NCBI RefSeq assembly: GCF_030733685.1
Contig: NZ_JASHIM010000015.1
Span: 44,809 to 108,808, forward strand
Source of the DNA: Roseovarius sp. MMSF_3281
Lineage (GTDB): Bacteria; Pseudomonadota; Alphaproteobacteria; Rhodobacterales; Rhodobacteraceae
DNA: 64,000 nucleotides
Reading direction: 5' to 3'
Each line of letters begins with the position of its first letter. The first letter of the stretch is position 1. Positions 52,163 to 61,462 of this stretch are shown in pieces. The position numbers and the translations under genes were made by a program. The notes under the pieces are model-generated. The model was not told the DNA's origin. It searched no databases and was given only the letters and a program-made list of their open reading frames with translations.

Positions 52163-52206
52163 CCGTTTCGAAACGGCGTGAACCAAGGCCTTTCGAAAGG
52201 CCTTGG
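52163..52206 (+). terminator. Two adjacent perfect palindromes after ruvB
   Basis: CCGTTTC/GAAACGG (52163-52176) is followed by a 24-base perfect palindrome made of CCAAGGCCTTTC and its reverse complement (52183-52206). Both lie within 62 bases of the ruvB stop. They could end the ruvCAB transcript, though no T-run follows. Perfect palindromes without loop are unusual for terminators. Confidence 0.5.
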
Positions 52207-52218
52207 CCGGTTTGTTAG

Positions 52219-52318
52219 AGCGTTTCCAGTTTACCTTGAAACAAAGTGCATCACCGATGTCCCGAGAAGGCCGTAGGCCTGGCAGGGTATTGGGGATGCA
52301 ATAATAACTGGAAACGCT
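52219..52318. repeat. 100-bp inverted-repeat element (MITE-like)
   Basis: AGCGTTTCCAGTT (52219-52231) and its exact complement AACTGGAAACGCT (52306-52318) bound a 100-base segment without coding potential. An internal hairpin AGGCC-GTA-GGCCT is at 52268-52280. The right arm ends at the stop codon of the MaoC gene (52319-52321). Similar AGAGCGTTTC-type bordered elements are common in alphaproteobacterial genomes (from memory). Confidence 0.65.
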
Positions 52319-52762
52319 TTAGTCGAACTTGCCCGAGGGGGCGAGGACGGTGGCTTCGCCGATCAGGACTTTCTTACCGTTCACAAGGCAGCGGCAATCG
52401 AGTTGCACGCGGCGTTTGCCGTGTTCGATGCCGACAACCTCGACCTCGGCATGGACCATGTCGCCGGGGCGCACGGGGCCGAGGAACTTCAAGGTCTGGC
52501 CCATGTAAACGGTGCCATGGCCGGGGAGTTGTTCGCCGATCACAGCCGAGATCAGGCCAGCGGTGAGCATACCATGGGCGATACGGCCCTCGAAGATCGT
52601 GTCCTGGGCGTAATCGTCATCGAGGTGCACCGGGTTCCGGTCGGTCGAGACCTGCGCGAACATCTCGATATCTTCGTCGGTCACCACTTTGCGCAGGTGG
52701 CGCGTCATGCCCATCTCGATCTCTTCGATGGTGATGGTTCCGCGCGGCATGTTATCCAACAT
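52319..52762 (-). CDS. MaoC-type (R)-specific enoyl-CoA hydratase
   Basis: A 147-residue hot-dog-fold hydratase. The catalytic Asp-x4-His is D41 and H46 in STDRNPVHLDDDYA, with the oxyanion region GRIAHGMLTAGLIS after it, as in PhaJ. It probably hydrates trans-2-enoyl-CoA in fatty-acid or polyhydroxyalkanoate metabolism. The ATG at 52762 has GGAGGG seven bases upstream. Confidence 0.92.
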   Translation of the reverse strand: MLDNMPRGTITIEEIEMGMTRHLRKVVTDEDIEMFAQVSTDRNPVHLDDDYAQDTIFEGRIAHGMLTAGLISAVIGEQLPGHGTVYMGQTLKFLGPVRPGDMVHAEVEVVGIEHGKRRVQLDCRCLVNGKKVLIGEATVLAPSGKFD

Positions 52763-52864
52763 TCGACCCTCCTGAACTGATCGATTGGGTAATTTTACGA
52801 CACCAAGGTGCCCAATGTTGGAACTTTATTACTTTGCAGGCGCAGAAAAGCAAGGGCTTTTTTG

Positions 52865-53737
52865 CTAGCGCAGATGGCCAATGGTATAGGTCGGGTTGGA
52901 TTTTTCCTTTTCGATATAGCTGTTTAGCGCGGTTTCATCGGGTTGGTGCGACGTTTTTGTTTCCTTGGCTGCAAGGCCGCCGGAAATGAAAAGGGAATCA
53001 ATGCCTTCGCCCATGGCCCCGGCGATATCGGTATGGATGCCATCGCCGATGGCGAGAATCGCATCATTGGGCACATCATGGCCAAGCGCGGCAAGGCGAC
53101 GGCGGGCAAGGTCGTAAATCGGCGGATGCGGTTTGCCGAAGTAAAGGCTTTCGCCGCCCATCTCGGTGTAAAGCCGCGCCAGGGCCCCGGCGCAAAACTC
53201 GCGGTGATCGCCACGATCGACGACGATATCGGGATTGGCGCAGAGGAATTTCAGGCCCTTTTGCTTGGCATACAGGAACTGCGGGCGCATCTCGGCGGGG
53301 TCGGCGGTGGGATCGAAGGGGCCGGTGCAGACGATGCCCTCGGCCTCGTCGAGCGGGACGCATTGGATGTTGGCGGGGTCTTCGATCAGGCGCAGGGGTT
53401 CGAAAAACTTGCTGTCGCGATCTTCCCCGATGAAAAAGACCTTTTCGCCGACCACGCCCCGGAACATGGCGGCACGTGCACTGTCGCCGGAGGTGGCGAT
53501 GGAATCCCATGCCTCTTCGGGGACGCCGAAGGGTATAAGCTGTTTTTCCACCCCGTGGCGGGCGCGGGGCGAGTTGGTGACAAGAATCACCACGCCGCCC
53601 TGTTCGCGGTACTGCAGGAGGGCGGTCACGGCCTCGGGCAGGGCTTTGACCCCGTTATGGACGCAGCCCCAGAGATCGACGAAAAGCGCCTCGTAGCGGT
53701 CGGAAATCTCGGAGAGGGCGGAAATCAATTGTGTCAT
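52865..53737 (-). CDS. HAD-superfamily class IIA hydrolase (TIGR01459 type)
   Basis: A 290-residue HAD hydrolase with motif I FVDLWGCVHNG (nucleophile D21), motif II LVTNSPRA, cap region (~85-200) and motif III/IV IGDGIHTDIAGAMGEGID near 240. The residue two after the nucleophile is Trp (DLW), not Asp; this is typical of this alphaproteobacterial subgroup. Phosphatase activity is likely on a small phosphate ester, unknown here. It lies on the minus strand, 102 bases upstream of the MaoC gene. Confidence 0.88.
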   Translation of the reverse strand: MTQLISALSEISDRYEALFVDLWGCVHNGVKALPEAVTALLQYREQGGVVILVTNSPRARHGVEKQLIPFGVPEEAWDSIATSGDSARAAMFRGVVGEKVFFIGEDRDSKFFEPLRLIEDPANIQCVPLDEAEGIVCTGPFDPTADPAEMRPQFLYAKQKGLKFLCANPDIVVDRGDHREFCAGALARLYTEMGGESLYFGKPHPPIYDLARRRLAALGHDVPNDAILAIGDGIHTDIAGAMGEGIDSLFISGGLAAKETKTSHQPDETALNSYIEKEKSNPTYTIGHLR

Positions 53738-54026
53738 GTCGGGACTGTCCGGTTGTGGTAAATGTTGCCTTGGTATGTCAGGCAGACGCCGGGATTTCCA
53801 GTTGCCAATTTGCGCCCTGTTGCGTTCGTCATTATACCCAAGGCAGGGGCGTAAGGCAGCGATGCGCGGCGTTCCATGAAACGCTGTGACGCGGGGGGCG
53901 CGCGAAACGCCCCAGATTGGCCTTTTTCCTGTGGTTCGCTATCTACTACAAGGCAGAGACCGATGTGACGCCAAGGGCGGACCAAGTTGACGGTGAGCAG
54001 ATGAGACAGAACAAAGTGAGCGCGGC
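53738..54026. other. Divergent intergenic region before the flavin reductase gene
   Basis: 289 bases. A promoter-like pair TTGGCC (53917-53922), 17-base spacer, TATCTA (53940-53945) points toward the flavin reductase gene, leaving a ~75-base leader. The rest shows no gene or strong hairpin. Confidence 0.4.
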
Positions 54027-54518
54027 ATGAGCGCGGCGCGAGATGCCTTTATCAATGCCATGCGGCAGGTGGCCTCGACCGTGACGGTTGTTACGACCGA
54101 TGGCCCGGCGGGGCGTTCAGGGGCGACGGTAAGCGCCTTTTCGTCGCTGTCCGCCGATCCGCCTTCGGTTCTGGTGTGCCTGAAGGATGACAGCCGCATT
54201 GCCAAGGCGGTGCGCGGGAACGGGGTGTTCTGCGTCAACGTCCTGCCCGAGGACGCGGTGCAAATCGCGCAGTGTTTCGCCGGGGCCTATGACGACAAGG
54301 AACCCGACCGCTTTGCCGGGGTCGAGGTGTCGGATACCGAATTCGGGCCGATCCTGTCGCGGGCCACGGCCTTTACCTGTACGCTGGATCGCACGGTGAG
54401 TCATGGCACACATGATATTTGCATTGGCACGGTAACGGGTATTTCCAACGCGGGCGAGGCGCCTTTGGCCTATATGCACGGATCGTTCCACGTGGTGCGG
54501 CCCAAGCGGGCGGTGTGA
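54027..54518 (+). CDS. Flavin reductase family protein (HpaC/RutF-like)
   Basis: A 163-residue protein with the flavin-reductase-like fold: FINAMRQVASTVTVVTTDGPAGRSG at the N-terminus, SAFSSLSADPPSVLVCL, then FCVNVLPEDAVQIAQCFAG, ending YMHGSFHVV. These proteins pass electrons from NAD(P)H to FMN or FAD for two-component monooxygenases. No monooxygenase gene is adjacent, so the partner is unknown. Confidence 0.9.
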   Translation: MSAARDAFINAMRQVASTVTVVTTDGPAGRSGATVSAFSSLSADPPSVLVCLKDDSRIAKAVRGNGVFCVNVLPEDAVQIAQCFAGAYDDKEPDRFAGVEVSDTEFGPILSRATAFTCTLDRTVSHGTHDICIGTVTGISNAGEAPLAYMHGSFHVVRPKRAV

Positions 54519-54538
54519 TTCCCGACACTGCGGAATAG

Positions 54539-54570
54539 AAAAAGGGGCGCCGGTGTGGCGCCCCTTTTTT
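54539..54570 (+). terminator. Strong bidirectional intrinsic terminator
   Basis: A 13-bp perfect stem AAAAAGGGGCGCC / GGCGCCCCTTTTT with a GGTGT loop; T-run on the plus strand and A-run on the other side, so it can act for the flavin reductase gene and for transcripts coming from groEL. Confidence 0.92.
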
Positions 54571-54600
54571 ATTTGCTGGTTGGTGATGTTTTCGGCGGTC

Positions 54601-54660
54601 GGCGTTTGGCCGTGTTGGCCAAACGCCTGCTGCCTGACAGTTTTTCGCGGAAGCGAAAAA
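54601..54660 (-). terminator. Two stable hairpins behind groEL
   Basis: An 11-bp stem GGCGTTTGGCC-GTGTT-GGCCAAACGCC (54601-54627) and an 8-bp stem TTTTTCGC-GGAA-GCGAAAAA (54641-54660). The second starts 2 bases after the groEL stop. They may protect or process the groESL message end. Confidence 0.6.
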
Positions 54661-54662
54661 CC

Positions 54663-56324
<1,662 letters not shown>

Positions 56325-56359
56325 CTATCTGTTGGTGTTGTGTGCGTGCGAAAAAGCGA

Positions 56360-56647
56360 TCAGGCGATGACGCCCAGGATGTCGCTTTCTTTCATGATCA
56401 GAAGTTCCTCACCGTCGAGGGTGATTTCGGTGCCCGACCATTTGCCGAACAGAACCTTGTCACCTGCGTTTACGGCCATCTCGATCAGCTCGCCGTTGTC
56501 TTTGCGGGCACCGTCGCCCACGGAAACAACTTCGCCCTCTTGGGGCTTTTCCTTGGCGCTTTCGGGAATGATGAGACCACCAGCGGTTTTCTCGTCGCTT
56601 TCGACGCGGCGGACCAGTACACGGTCATGCAGCGGTTTAAATGCCAT
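56360..56647 (-). CDS. groS: 10-kDa co-chaperonin GroES
   Basis: Heptameric lid of GroEL. The 95-residue product shows [14 protein letters not shown] at the start, the mobile loop with [16 protein letters not shown], and the end [16 protein letters not shown]. Its leader (~80 bases) begins with CIRCE. Confidence 0.98.
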   Translation of the reverse strand: MAFKPLHDRVLVRRVESDEKTAGGLIIPESAKEKPQEGEVVSVGDGARKDNGELIEMAVNAGDKVLFGKWSGTEITLDGEELLIMKESDILGVIA

Positions 56648-56700
56648 TGTCTTTGGCTCCTTGGCTCAAAGTTTCCTCCTAATGACCCCGGGTGGGGCCA

Positions 56701-56727
56701 TTAGCACTCAGTCGAAGCGAGTGCTAA
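56701..56727 (-). promoter_or_regulatory. CIRCE element (HrcA operator) of groESL
   Basis: Perfect TTAGCACTC-N9-GAGTGCTAA. Position directly at the predicted start of transcription means HrcA would block the promoter and the leader would carry the hairpin. This indicates heat-shock control by HrcA. Confidence 0.97.
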
Positions 56728-56734
56728 CGACGCA

Positions 56735-56763
56735 TAGCTAAGGAGCGGCCTTATCCGAGTCAA
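56735..56763 (-). promoter_or_regulatory. Putative groESL promoter
   Basis: On the minus strand TTGACT (56758-56763), a 17-base spacer and TAGCTA (56735-56740). The start of transcription would lie near 56728, at the edge of CIRCE. Confidence 0.75.
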
Positions 56764-56856
56764 CATATCCCACGTAAAAAATTGTATGGGCAATTGCGCC
56801 TTCTCGGGGGGCGCTCTAGCTTCTTGTGCAAAGCGATCTCTTGAAGGGTGTATGAA

Positions 56857-57843
56857 ATGTTGCGGTATCTTGCTGTTGTTTTGTTCGTGTTCTCGTCCGA
56901 GGCGGCATTTGCCCGTTGCGAGGGGCGCGATTTGATCGCCGAAATGCCAGCCGCCGAGCGCGCCGCGCTTGAGGCGAAGGCAGGGCAAGAGGCCTTTGCC
57001 GAGGGCCTTTTGTGGCGGGCCACACGTGGCGAGACCGAGATCAGTTTTTTCGGCACCTACCATTTTCCGCACGAGCAGACCCAAGCGCATCTAGAAGCGG
57101 TCACGCCCTATATCAAGGCCGCCGACCGGGTCTATCTTGAGGTTTCGAATGCCGACACGGCCAAGTTGGAGCGGGAAATGGCCGAGGACCCGTCGCTTAT
57201 GTTCATCACCGAGGGGCCGACCCTGCCGGATTTGTTGGGCGAGGCCGATTGGACGCAATTTGCCGAGGAGATGCGCGCGCGGGCCATTCCGCCGTTTTTC
57301 GCGGCCAAGTTCAAGCCGACATGGGCGGCGATGATGTTGGGGATCGGCCCATGTGAAGCGCGTAGCGGAGCGCTGGAGGGAGATGGGATTGATAAGCTGG
57401 TGGGCGATCGTGCCGCCGAGATCGGCAACCCCTCGCACTCGCTTGAGGATTATCGCGCGTTGCTGACCATGCTGGATTCTTTCCCGATGCAGGATCAGTT
57501 GGACATGATCCGCATGTTCTTTGCATGGTCCGGCAGCCCCGACGACATGGCCTATACCCTGCGGCAGCGGTATCTGGCGCAGGAGGTCGCCTTGATCTGG
57601 GCGTTTTCCGAGAAGATGACGCTGGACCTTGGTGGGGAGGCCGCTAGGGAAGATTTCGCGCTGTTCGAGCAAAAAATGCTGATTGATCGAAATGCCGCCT
57701 GGGTGGTGCGCCTGTTGGACGAGGCGCAGGGCCAGAAGGTGTTTGCCGCCGTGGGCGCGGCGCATTTGCCCGGTGAGATCGGGGTTCTGCGGCTTTTGGA
57801 AGACGAAGGGTTCGAGATTACCCGGCTTTCGCTGGACCCGTGA
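56857..57843 (+). CDS. TraB/GumN family protein
   Basis: A 328-residue protein with an N-terminal signal (LRYLAVVLFVFSSEAAFA). It has the TraB/GumN hallmarks: GTYH in FFGTYHFPHE (66-69), VYLEVS near 95 and the C-terminal VGAAHLPGEIGVLRLLE near 300. The fold is related to Tiki metalloproteases, with two GxxH motifs and Glu as putative metal ligands. Bacterial members remain poorly characterised. The ATG at 56857 follows GAAGGG. The end overlaps the convergent DUF2161 gene by 26 bases. Confidence 0.9.
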   Translation: MLRYLAVVLFVFSSEAAFARCEGRDLIAEMPAAERAALEAKAGQEAFAEGLLWRATRGETEISFFGTYHFPHEQTQAHLEAVTPYIKAADRVYLEVSNADTAKLEREMAEDPSLMFITEGPTLPDLLGEADWTQFAEEMRARAIPPFFAAKFKPTWAAMMLGIGPCEARSGALEGDGIDKLVGDRAAEIGNPSHSLEDYRALLTMLDSFPMQDQLDMIRMFFAWSGSPDDMAYTLRQRYLAQEVALIWAFSEKMTLDLGGEAAREDFALFEQKMLIDRNAAWVVRLLDEAQGQKVFAAVGAAHLPGEIGVLRLLEDEGFEITRLSLDP

Positions 57844-58486
57844 TCGCAGCCTCACCGGCCTTGGTCACGGCGTAGATACCGCGTGCCGCGCGAAAGAAAT
57901 AGCCGTGGTGATTATCGGCCATGATCCTTGTGGCGCGGGATACGCCCGTTGCCTTGGCGATGTCAGAGCCTTTCGAGGGGCCGTGTTCGGCCAGGTAGGC
58001 GGCGCATCTTAGGGCGTCTTGTTTATAGGCCGTCATCACCTTGCCACGGGTGCCGCCGGCGTTGGGGTCACCTTCGCGCGTGGCGAACTCCTTGAGGAGG
58101 GCCGCCTTGCGGGGGGCGGATTTGCGGGGCTGGAAGGGGCCGGGATCGCAGTGGACTTCGACCGCGCCAGACCCCGGTGATACGCTGAGTACCCCCAGGC
58201 CAAGTCGGCGGCAGAGGCCAAGATTGCCTTTGAAAGCGCGCCAGCCAGCACGGCCTTTCCAGCGCGGCACGGCAACATAGATGTGTTCGGACAGTGCCTG
58301 TCGCGCGACGGCCTGTTGCAGCAGGGTGAGGGAAAACCCGGTTTTGAGTTCGACGATCACCGGCTCGCACCCCTCTTGGCAGGCCACCACATCGGCGGGG
58401 CCGACCTCGGATTTGACATCATAGCCCAAACCTTCAAGCCAAGTCTTGATCGGTGCGTATAACTCGGTTTCCGCCAGTTTTCCCAT
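57818..58486 (-). CDS. DUF2161 protein with PD-(D/E)xK nuclease-like fold
   Basis: A 222-residue protein. The N-terminal part shows a PD-(D/E)xK pattern: GPADVV (D32) followed by VIVELK (E46, K48), typical of this nuclease fold. The C-terminal part (~150-210) looks like a winged helix (GSDIAKATGVSRATRIMADNHHG). It may be a DNA-binding phosphodiesterase or a regulator. It is divergent from ppaC and tail-to-tail with the TraB/GumN gene. Confidence 0.83.
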   Translation of the reverse strand: MGKLAETELYAPIKTWLEGLGYDVKSEVGPADVVACQEGCEPVIVELKTGFSLTLLQQAVARQALSEHIYVAVPRWKGRAGWRAFKGNLGLCRRLGLGVLSVSPGSGAVEVHCDPGPFQPRKSAPRKAALLKEFATREGDPNAGGTRGKVMTAYKQDALRCAAYLAEHGPSKGSDIAKATGVSRATRIMADNHHGYFFRAARGIYAVTKAGEAAITGPAKAG

Positions 58487-58582
58487 CTGGGCAAAATGGC
58501 CGCATCCGGGACGGGTGACAAGCCGTGCCGTCCCGCCTATAAGGCGCGCAAATCAACCCCATTCAAGTCACAGGACAGTCAA

Positions 58583-59503
58583 ATGAGCACCCTTGTTTTC
58601 GGCCATAAATCCCCCGACACAGATTCCACCGGCTCGCCCATCCTTTGGGCATGGTACATGAACGACGTGAAGGGCGGCGATGCCGAGGCGGTTTTGCTGG
58701 GCGAACCCAACACCGAAGCGGCCTTTATGTTGAAAAAGTGGGACCTGCCCAAGCCGCGCATCATTTCGGACGTGGACGAGGGGCAGGCCTGTGTCATCGT
58801 TGACACCAACAACCCCGCCGAACTGCCCGAGAACATCAATAACGCCGACGTTCAGGCGATCATCGACCACCACAAACTGGTTGGTGGGCTTGAGACCAAG
58901 GGCCCGATCGACATCACCGTGCGCCCCTTGGCCTGCACCGCGACGATCATGGTCGACCTGATGGGCGACGATGCCGCCAAGATGCCTGATGCCATGAAGG
59001 GCGCGGCCCTGACCTGCATCCTGTCGGACACGCTTGAGTTCCGCAGCCCGACCACCACCGAGCATGACCGCGAGGTCGCCAATAAGCTGGCCGCCGATCT
59101 GGGCGTGAACGTGGGCGATTACGCCGCCGAGATGTTCGCCGCAAAATCCGACGTCAGCGCCTTTTCCGATGCCGAGCTGATCCGCATGGACAGCAAGGAA
59201 TACGAAGTCAGCGGCACCAAGTTCCGGGTCAGCGTTCTGGAAACCACCGCGCCGGGCATGGTTCTGGACCGCAAGGAAAGCCTGATGGCGTCGATGAAAG
59301 ATGTGGCCTCCGAGGATGGTGTGGACGAGGTTTTGTTGTTCGTCGTGGACATCCTGAACGAGGAAGCCACGCTTCTGGTGCCGAATGACGTTGTGAAAAC
59401 CTTGGCCGAGAAAAGCTTTGGCGCATCGGTCGAGGGCGACACGGTTGTTTTGCCCGGCATCATGAGCCGTAAGAAACAGATCATCCCGAACCTTGCGCTG
59501 TAA
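58583..59503 (+). CDS. ppaC: Manganese-dependent inorganic pyrophosphatase (family II)
   Basis: Hydrolyses pyrophosphate in the cytosol. The 306-residue DHH-family protein has FGHKSPDTDST (H8, D12, D14), VIVDTNN, the DHHK motif in AIIDHHKL and a C-terminal DHHA2 domain with SRKKQIIP. Family II enzymes use Mn2+ or Co2+. The ATG at 58583 is preceded by AGGACA. Confidence 0.96.
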   Translation: MSTLVFGHKSPDTDSTGSPILWAWYMNDVKGGDAEAVLLGEPNTEAAFMLKKWDLPKPRIISDVDEGQACVIVDTNNPAELPENINNADVQAIIDHHKLVGGLETKGPIDITVRPLACTATIMVDLMGDDAAKMPDAMKGAALTCILSDTLEFRSPTTTEHDREVANKLAADLGVNVGDYAAEMFAAKSDVSAFSDAELIRMDSKEYEVSGTKFRVSVLETTAPGMVLDRKESLMASMKDVASEDGVDEVLLFVVDILNEEATLLVPNDVVKTLAEKSFGASVEGDTVVLPGIMSRKKQIIPNLAL

Positions 59504-59525
59504 GCGGGTCCGGATATCGTAATGG

Positions 59526-59552
59526 AAAGGGCGCCCGGGTGGCGCCCTTTTT
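59526..59552 (+). terminator. Intrinsic terminator after ppaC
   Basis: AAAGGGCGCC-CGGGT-GGCGCCCTTT with TT following; 10-bp stem, 22 bases past the stop. Confidence 0.88.
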
Positions 59553-59614
59553 CGTGGCCGCGGCATGGAGAATGTGCCAAAAGGGTAGTTGAATTGAGAC
59601 TCTTGGGATCAATA

Positions 59615-60472
59615 ATGCCCGTTTTCCTGCTAACATCCCTGACAATGCTGGCCTTCGCGGCGAATTCTGTTCTTACGCGGGCGGGGCTTGTCGGCGGCGG
59701 GATGGACGCGGCGAGTTTCGGGGTGGTACGGCTGATTTCGGGGGCTGTGGCGTTGGCCTTTCTATGTTTTCTGACGCGCGGGCATCTGCGGCTTGGCGGG
59801 CCGGGGCGTGTGACCGGGGTGCTGGCGCTTCTGGTTTACATGTACGGGTTTACCGGGGCCTATAATGCGCTGGATTCCGGGCTTGGGGCCTTGATCCTGT
59901 TTGGCATGGTGCAGATTACCATGTTCGCTTGGGCGGTGCGCGCCAAGGAAGGCGTCAGCACCCGCCGCTGGATCGGGGCGGCGATGGCCATGGTGGGGCT
60001 GGCGTGGCTTTTGTGGCCGGTGGGCGAGGCGCAGGTAAGCCTGTTGCACGGCGGGTTGATGGCCGTGGCGGGGATTGCCTGGGGCGTTTATTCCCTTTCG
60101 GGGCGTGGCGCGTCGGACGCCCTGCAATCGACGGCGGCGAATTTCGTTTGGGCGGTGCCGGTTGGGGCCTTGGCCCTGATCCTGCCCGCCAGCCAGGGCG
60201 AATTGATGGTGGACACGCGGGGCGTTGTCTTGGCCATCTTGGCGGGGGCCGTCACCTCGGGGATGGGCTATGCCCTGTGGTACACGGTTTTGCCACGGCT
60301 GATGGCGTCAAGCGCTGCGGTGGCGCAACTGACCGTGCCGGTGATCGCCATGGCCGGTGGCATGGCCCTTTTGGGCGAGGCGCTGACGTGGCGGTTCACG
60401 CTGGCCACGGTACTGGTACTGGGGGGCGTGGCGATTGCGGTTTTGCCGCGCGTCAGGCGGCGTCAAAGCTGA
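59615..60472 (+). CDS. EamA/DMT-superfamily transporter
   Basis: A 285-residue inner-membrane protein with ten helices arranged as two EamA repeats (~1-135 and ~145-280). The C-terminal half contains AGAVTSGMGYALWYTVLPRL and the TVPVIAMAGGMALLGEALTWRF signature typical of DMT exporters. The substrate is unknown (amino acids or metabolites in known cases). The ATG at 59615 is the last start before helix 1. The gene ends inside greB on the other strand (20-base overlap). Confidence 0.87.
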   Translation: MPVFLLTSLTMLAFAANSVLTRAGLVGGGMDAASFGVVRLISGAVALAFLCFLTRGHLRLGGPGRVTGVLALLVYMYGFTGAYNALDSGLGALILFGMVQITMFAWAVRAKEGVSTRRWIGAAMAMVGLAWLLWPVGEAQVSLLHGGLMAVAGIAWGVYSLSGRGASDALQSTAANFVWAVPVGALALILPASQGELMVDTRGVVLAILAGAVTSGMGYALWYTVLPRLMASSAAVAQLTVPVIAMAGGMALLGEALTWRFTLATVLVLGGVAIAVLPRVRRRQS

Positions 60473-60956
60473 TTTCCAGCACTTCGAGTTCGACAATCCC
60501 GGTGGGCTTTGGCCATTCGACGATATCGCCGCGCTTGGCCTCCAACAGGGCGCGGGCCAGCGGCGAGATATGGGTAATGAGGCCCTTTCCCGGCTCCGCC
60601 TCGTCCTCGCCCACGATGGTATAGCGGGCGGTCTGGCCATCCTCATCTTCGACCAACACCGTTGCACCAAAGCTGATGTGCTCGGGCGGGGCTTGCGGTG
60701 GCTCGACCAGAATGGCCGAGGCCAGACGTGTCTCGACATAGCGCAGATCGCGTTCGGCCACGGCGAGAGGGTAGTGATCGGGCAGGTAATCGCGGTTTTC
60801 GCGCAGGCGGGTCACCTCGGCCTCAAGCGCTGCTTTACGCTCTTGCAAAAGGTGCAGGCCACGTGGCGTGACGTGGTTGGGGTGGGTACTGATCGGCAGA
60901 TCGGGCAGGCGCTGTGGGCTGCTGCCGTCCTCTTCCTTTGTAAAGGCCTTGTTCAT
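60453..60956 (-). CDS. greB: Transcription elongation factor GreB
   Basis: Stimulates transcript cleavage by stalled RNA polymerase. The 167-residue Gre protein has an N-terminal coiled-coil (~32-95, TPRGLHLLQERKAALEAEVTRLRENRDYLP) and a C-terminal FKBP-like domain (~95-167, including FGATVLVEDEDGQTARYTIVGEDEAEPGKGLITHISPLARALLEAKRGD split over ~97-145). GreB rather than GreA is favoured by the MNKAFTKE start. The coil-tip acidic pair seems altered, so a divergent GreA/B-like factor remains possible. Confidence 0.85.
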   Translation of the reverse strand: MNKAFTKEEDGSSPQRLPDLPISTHPNHVTPRGLHLLQERKAALEAEVTRLRENRDYLPDHYPLAVAERDLRYVETRLASAILVEPPQAPPEHISFGATVLVEDEDGQTARYTIVGEDEAEPGKGLITHISPLARALLEAKRGDIVEWPKPTGIVELEVLEISFDAA

Positions 60957-60957
60957 C

Positions 60958-61401
60958 TTATTTCACCAGTCTTTCCAAGGGATCGTAACCGATTGCGCCG
61001 CCGTTGCCAAAGGCCACGTCTGGCAGGCTATCGGGTTTGAACCGCAGGCCCGCCATTTGATCACGGGTGACAAAGCGGCGGCGGGTGACGATGGCCTCGG
61101 GGTCTTGCCATGTATCGCACAACGTGCCGTCGGTGATGGTGCAGCGAAAGAACACCTCGACCTGGTGAAAGGCGTTGTCGGGGTTGTGAAACTCGTTGAC
61201 CAGACAGGGGGCTTCCACGGCGACGGTCAGCCCGCATTCCTCGTGCACCTCGCGGCGAAGGGTGTCGGGCAGGGATTGTCCACGGTCCACACCGCCGCCG
61301 GGCGCGCACCAAAGATCACTGGTATTCCCGGGAAAGGCATTGACCAGAAGCAGGCGGTTTTCGTGCAGGATGACCGCGCGGGCGGCAAGGCGGATGGGCA
61401 T
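60958..61401 (-). CDS. Nudix hydrolase
   Basis: A 147-residue Nudix protein. The box reads GGGVDRGQSLPDTLRREVHEECGL (split ~34-57): REVHEECGL is canonical, but the first Glu (GX5E) is Gln. The substrate, usually a nucleoside diphosphate derivative, is unknown. It lies one base downstream of greB's start region on the same strand, so it precedes greB in one transcript. Confidence 0.9.
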   Translation of the reverse strand: MPIRLAARAVILHENRLLLVNAFPGNTSDLWCAPGGGVDRGQSLPDTLRREVHEECGLTVAVEAPCLVNEFHNPDNAFHQVEVFFRCTITDGTLCDTWQDPEAIVTRRRFVTRDQMAGLRFKPDSLPDVAFGNGGAIGYDPLERLVK

Positions 61402-61462
61402 AAGCTGTGGTCCCTTGCGATTTCCCCTGTTGTAACGGGCGGAATGGGCCTATCTCAAGCGC

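Noticed and set aside
52219..52318. Inverted-repeat element as an insertion sequence
   Set aside because: Only 100 bases with no transposase; at most a MITE-like element.
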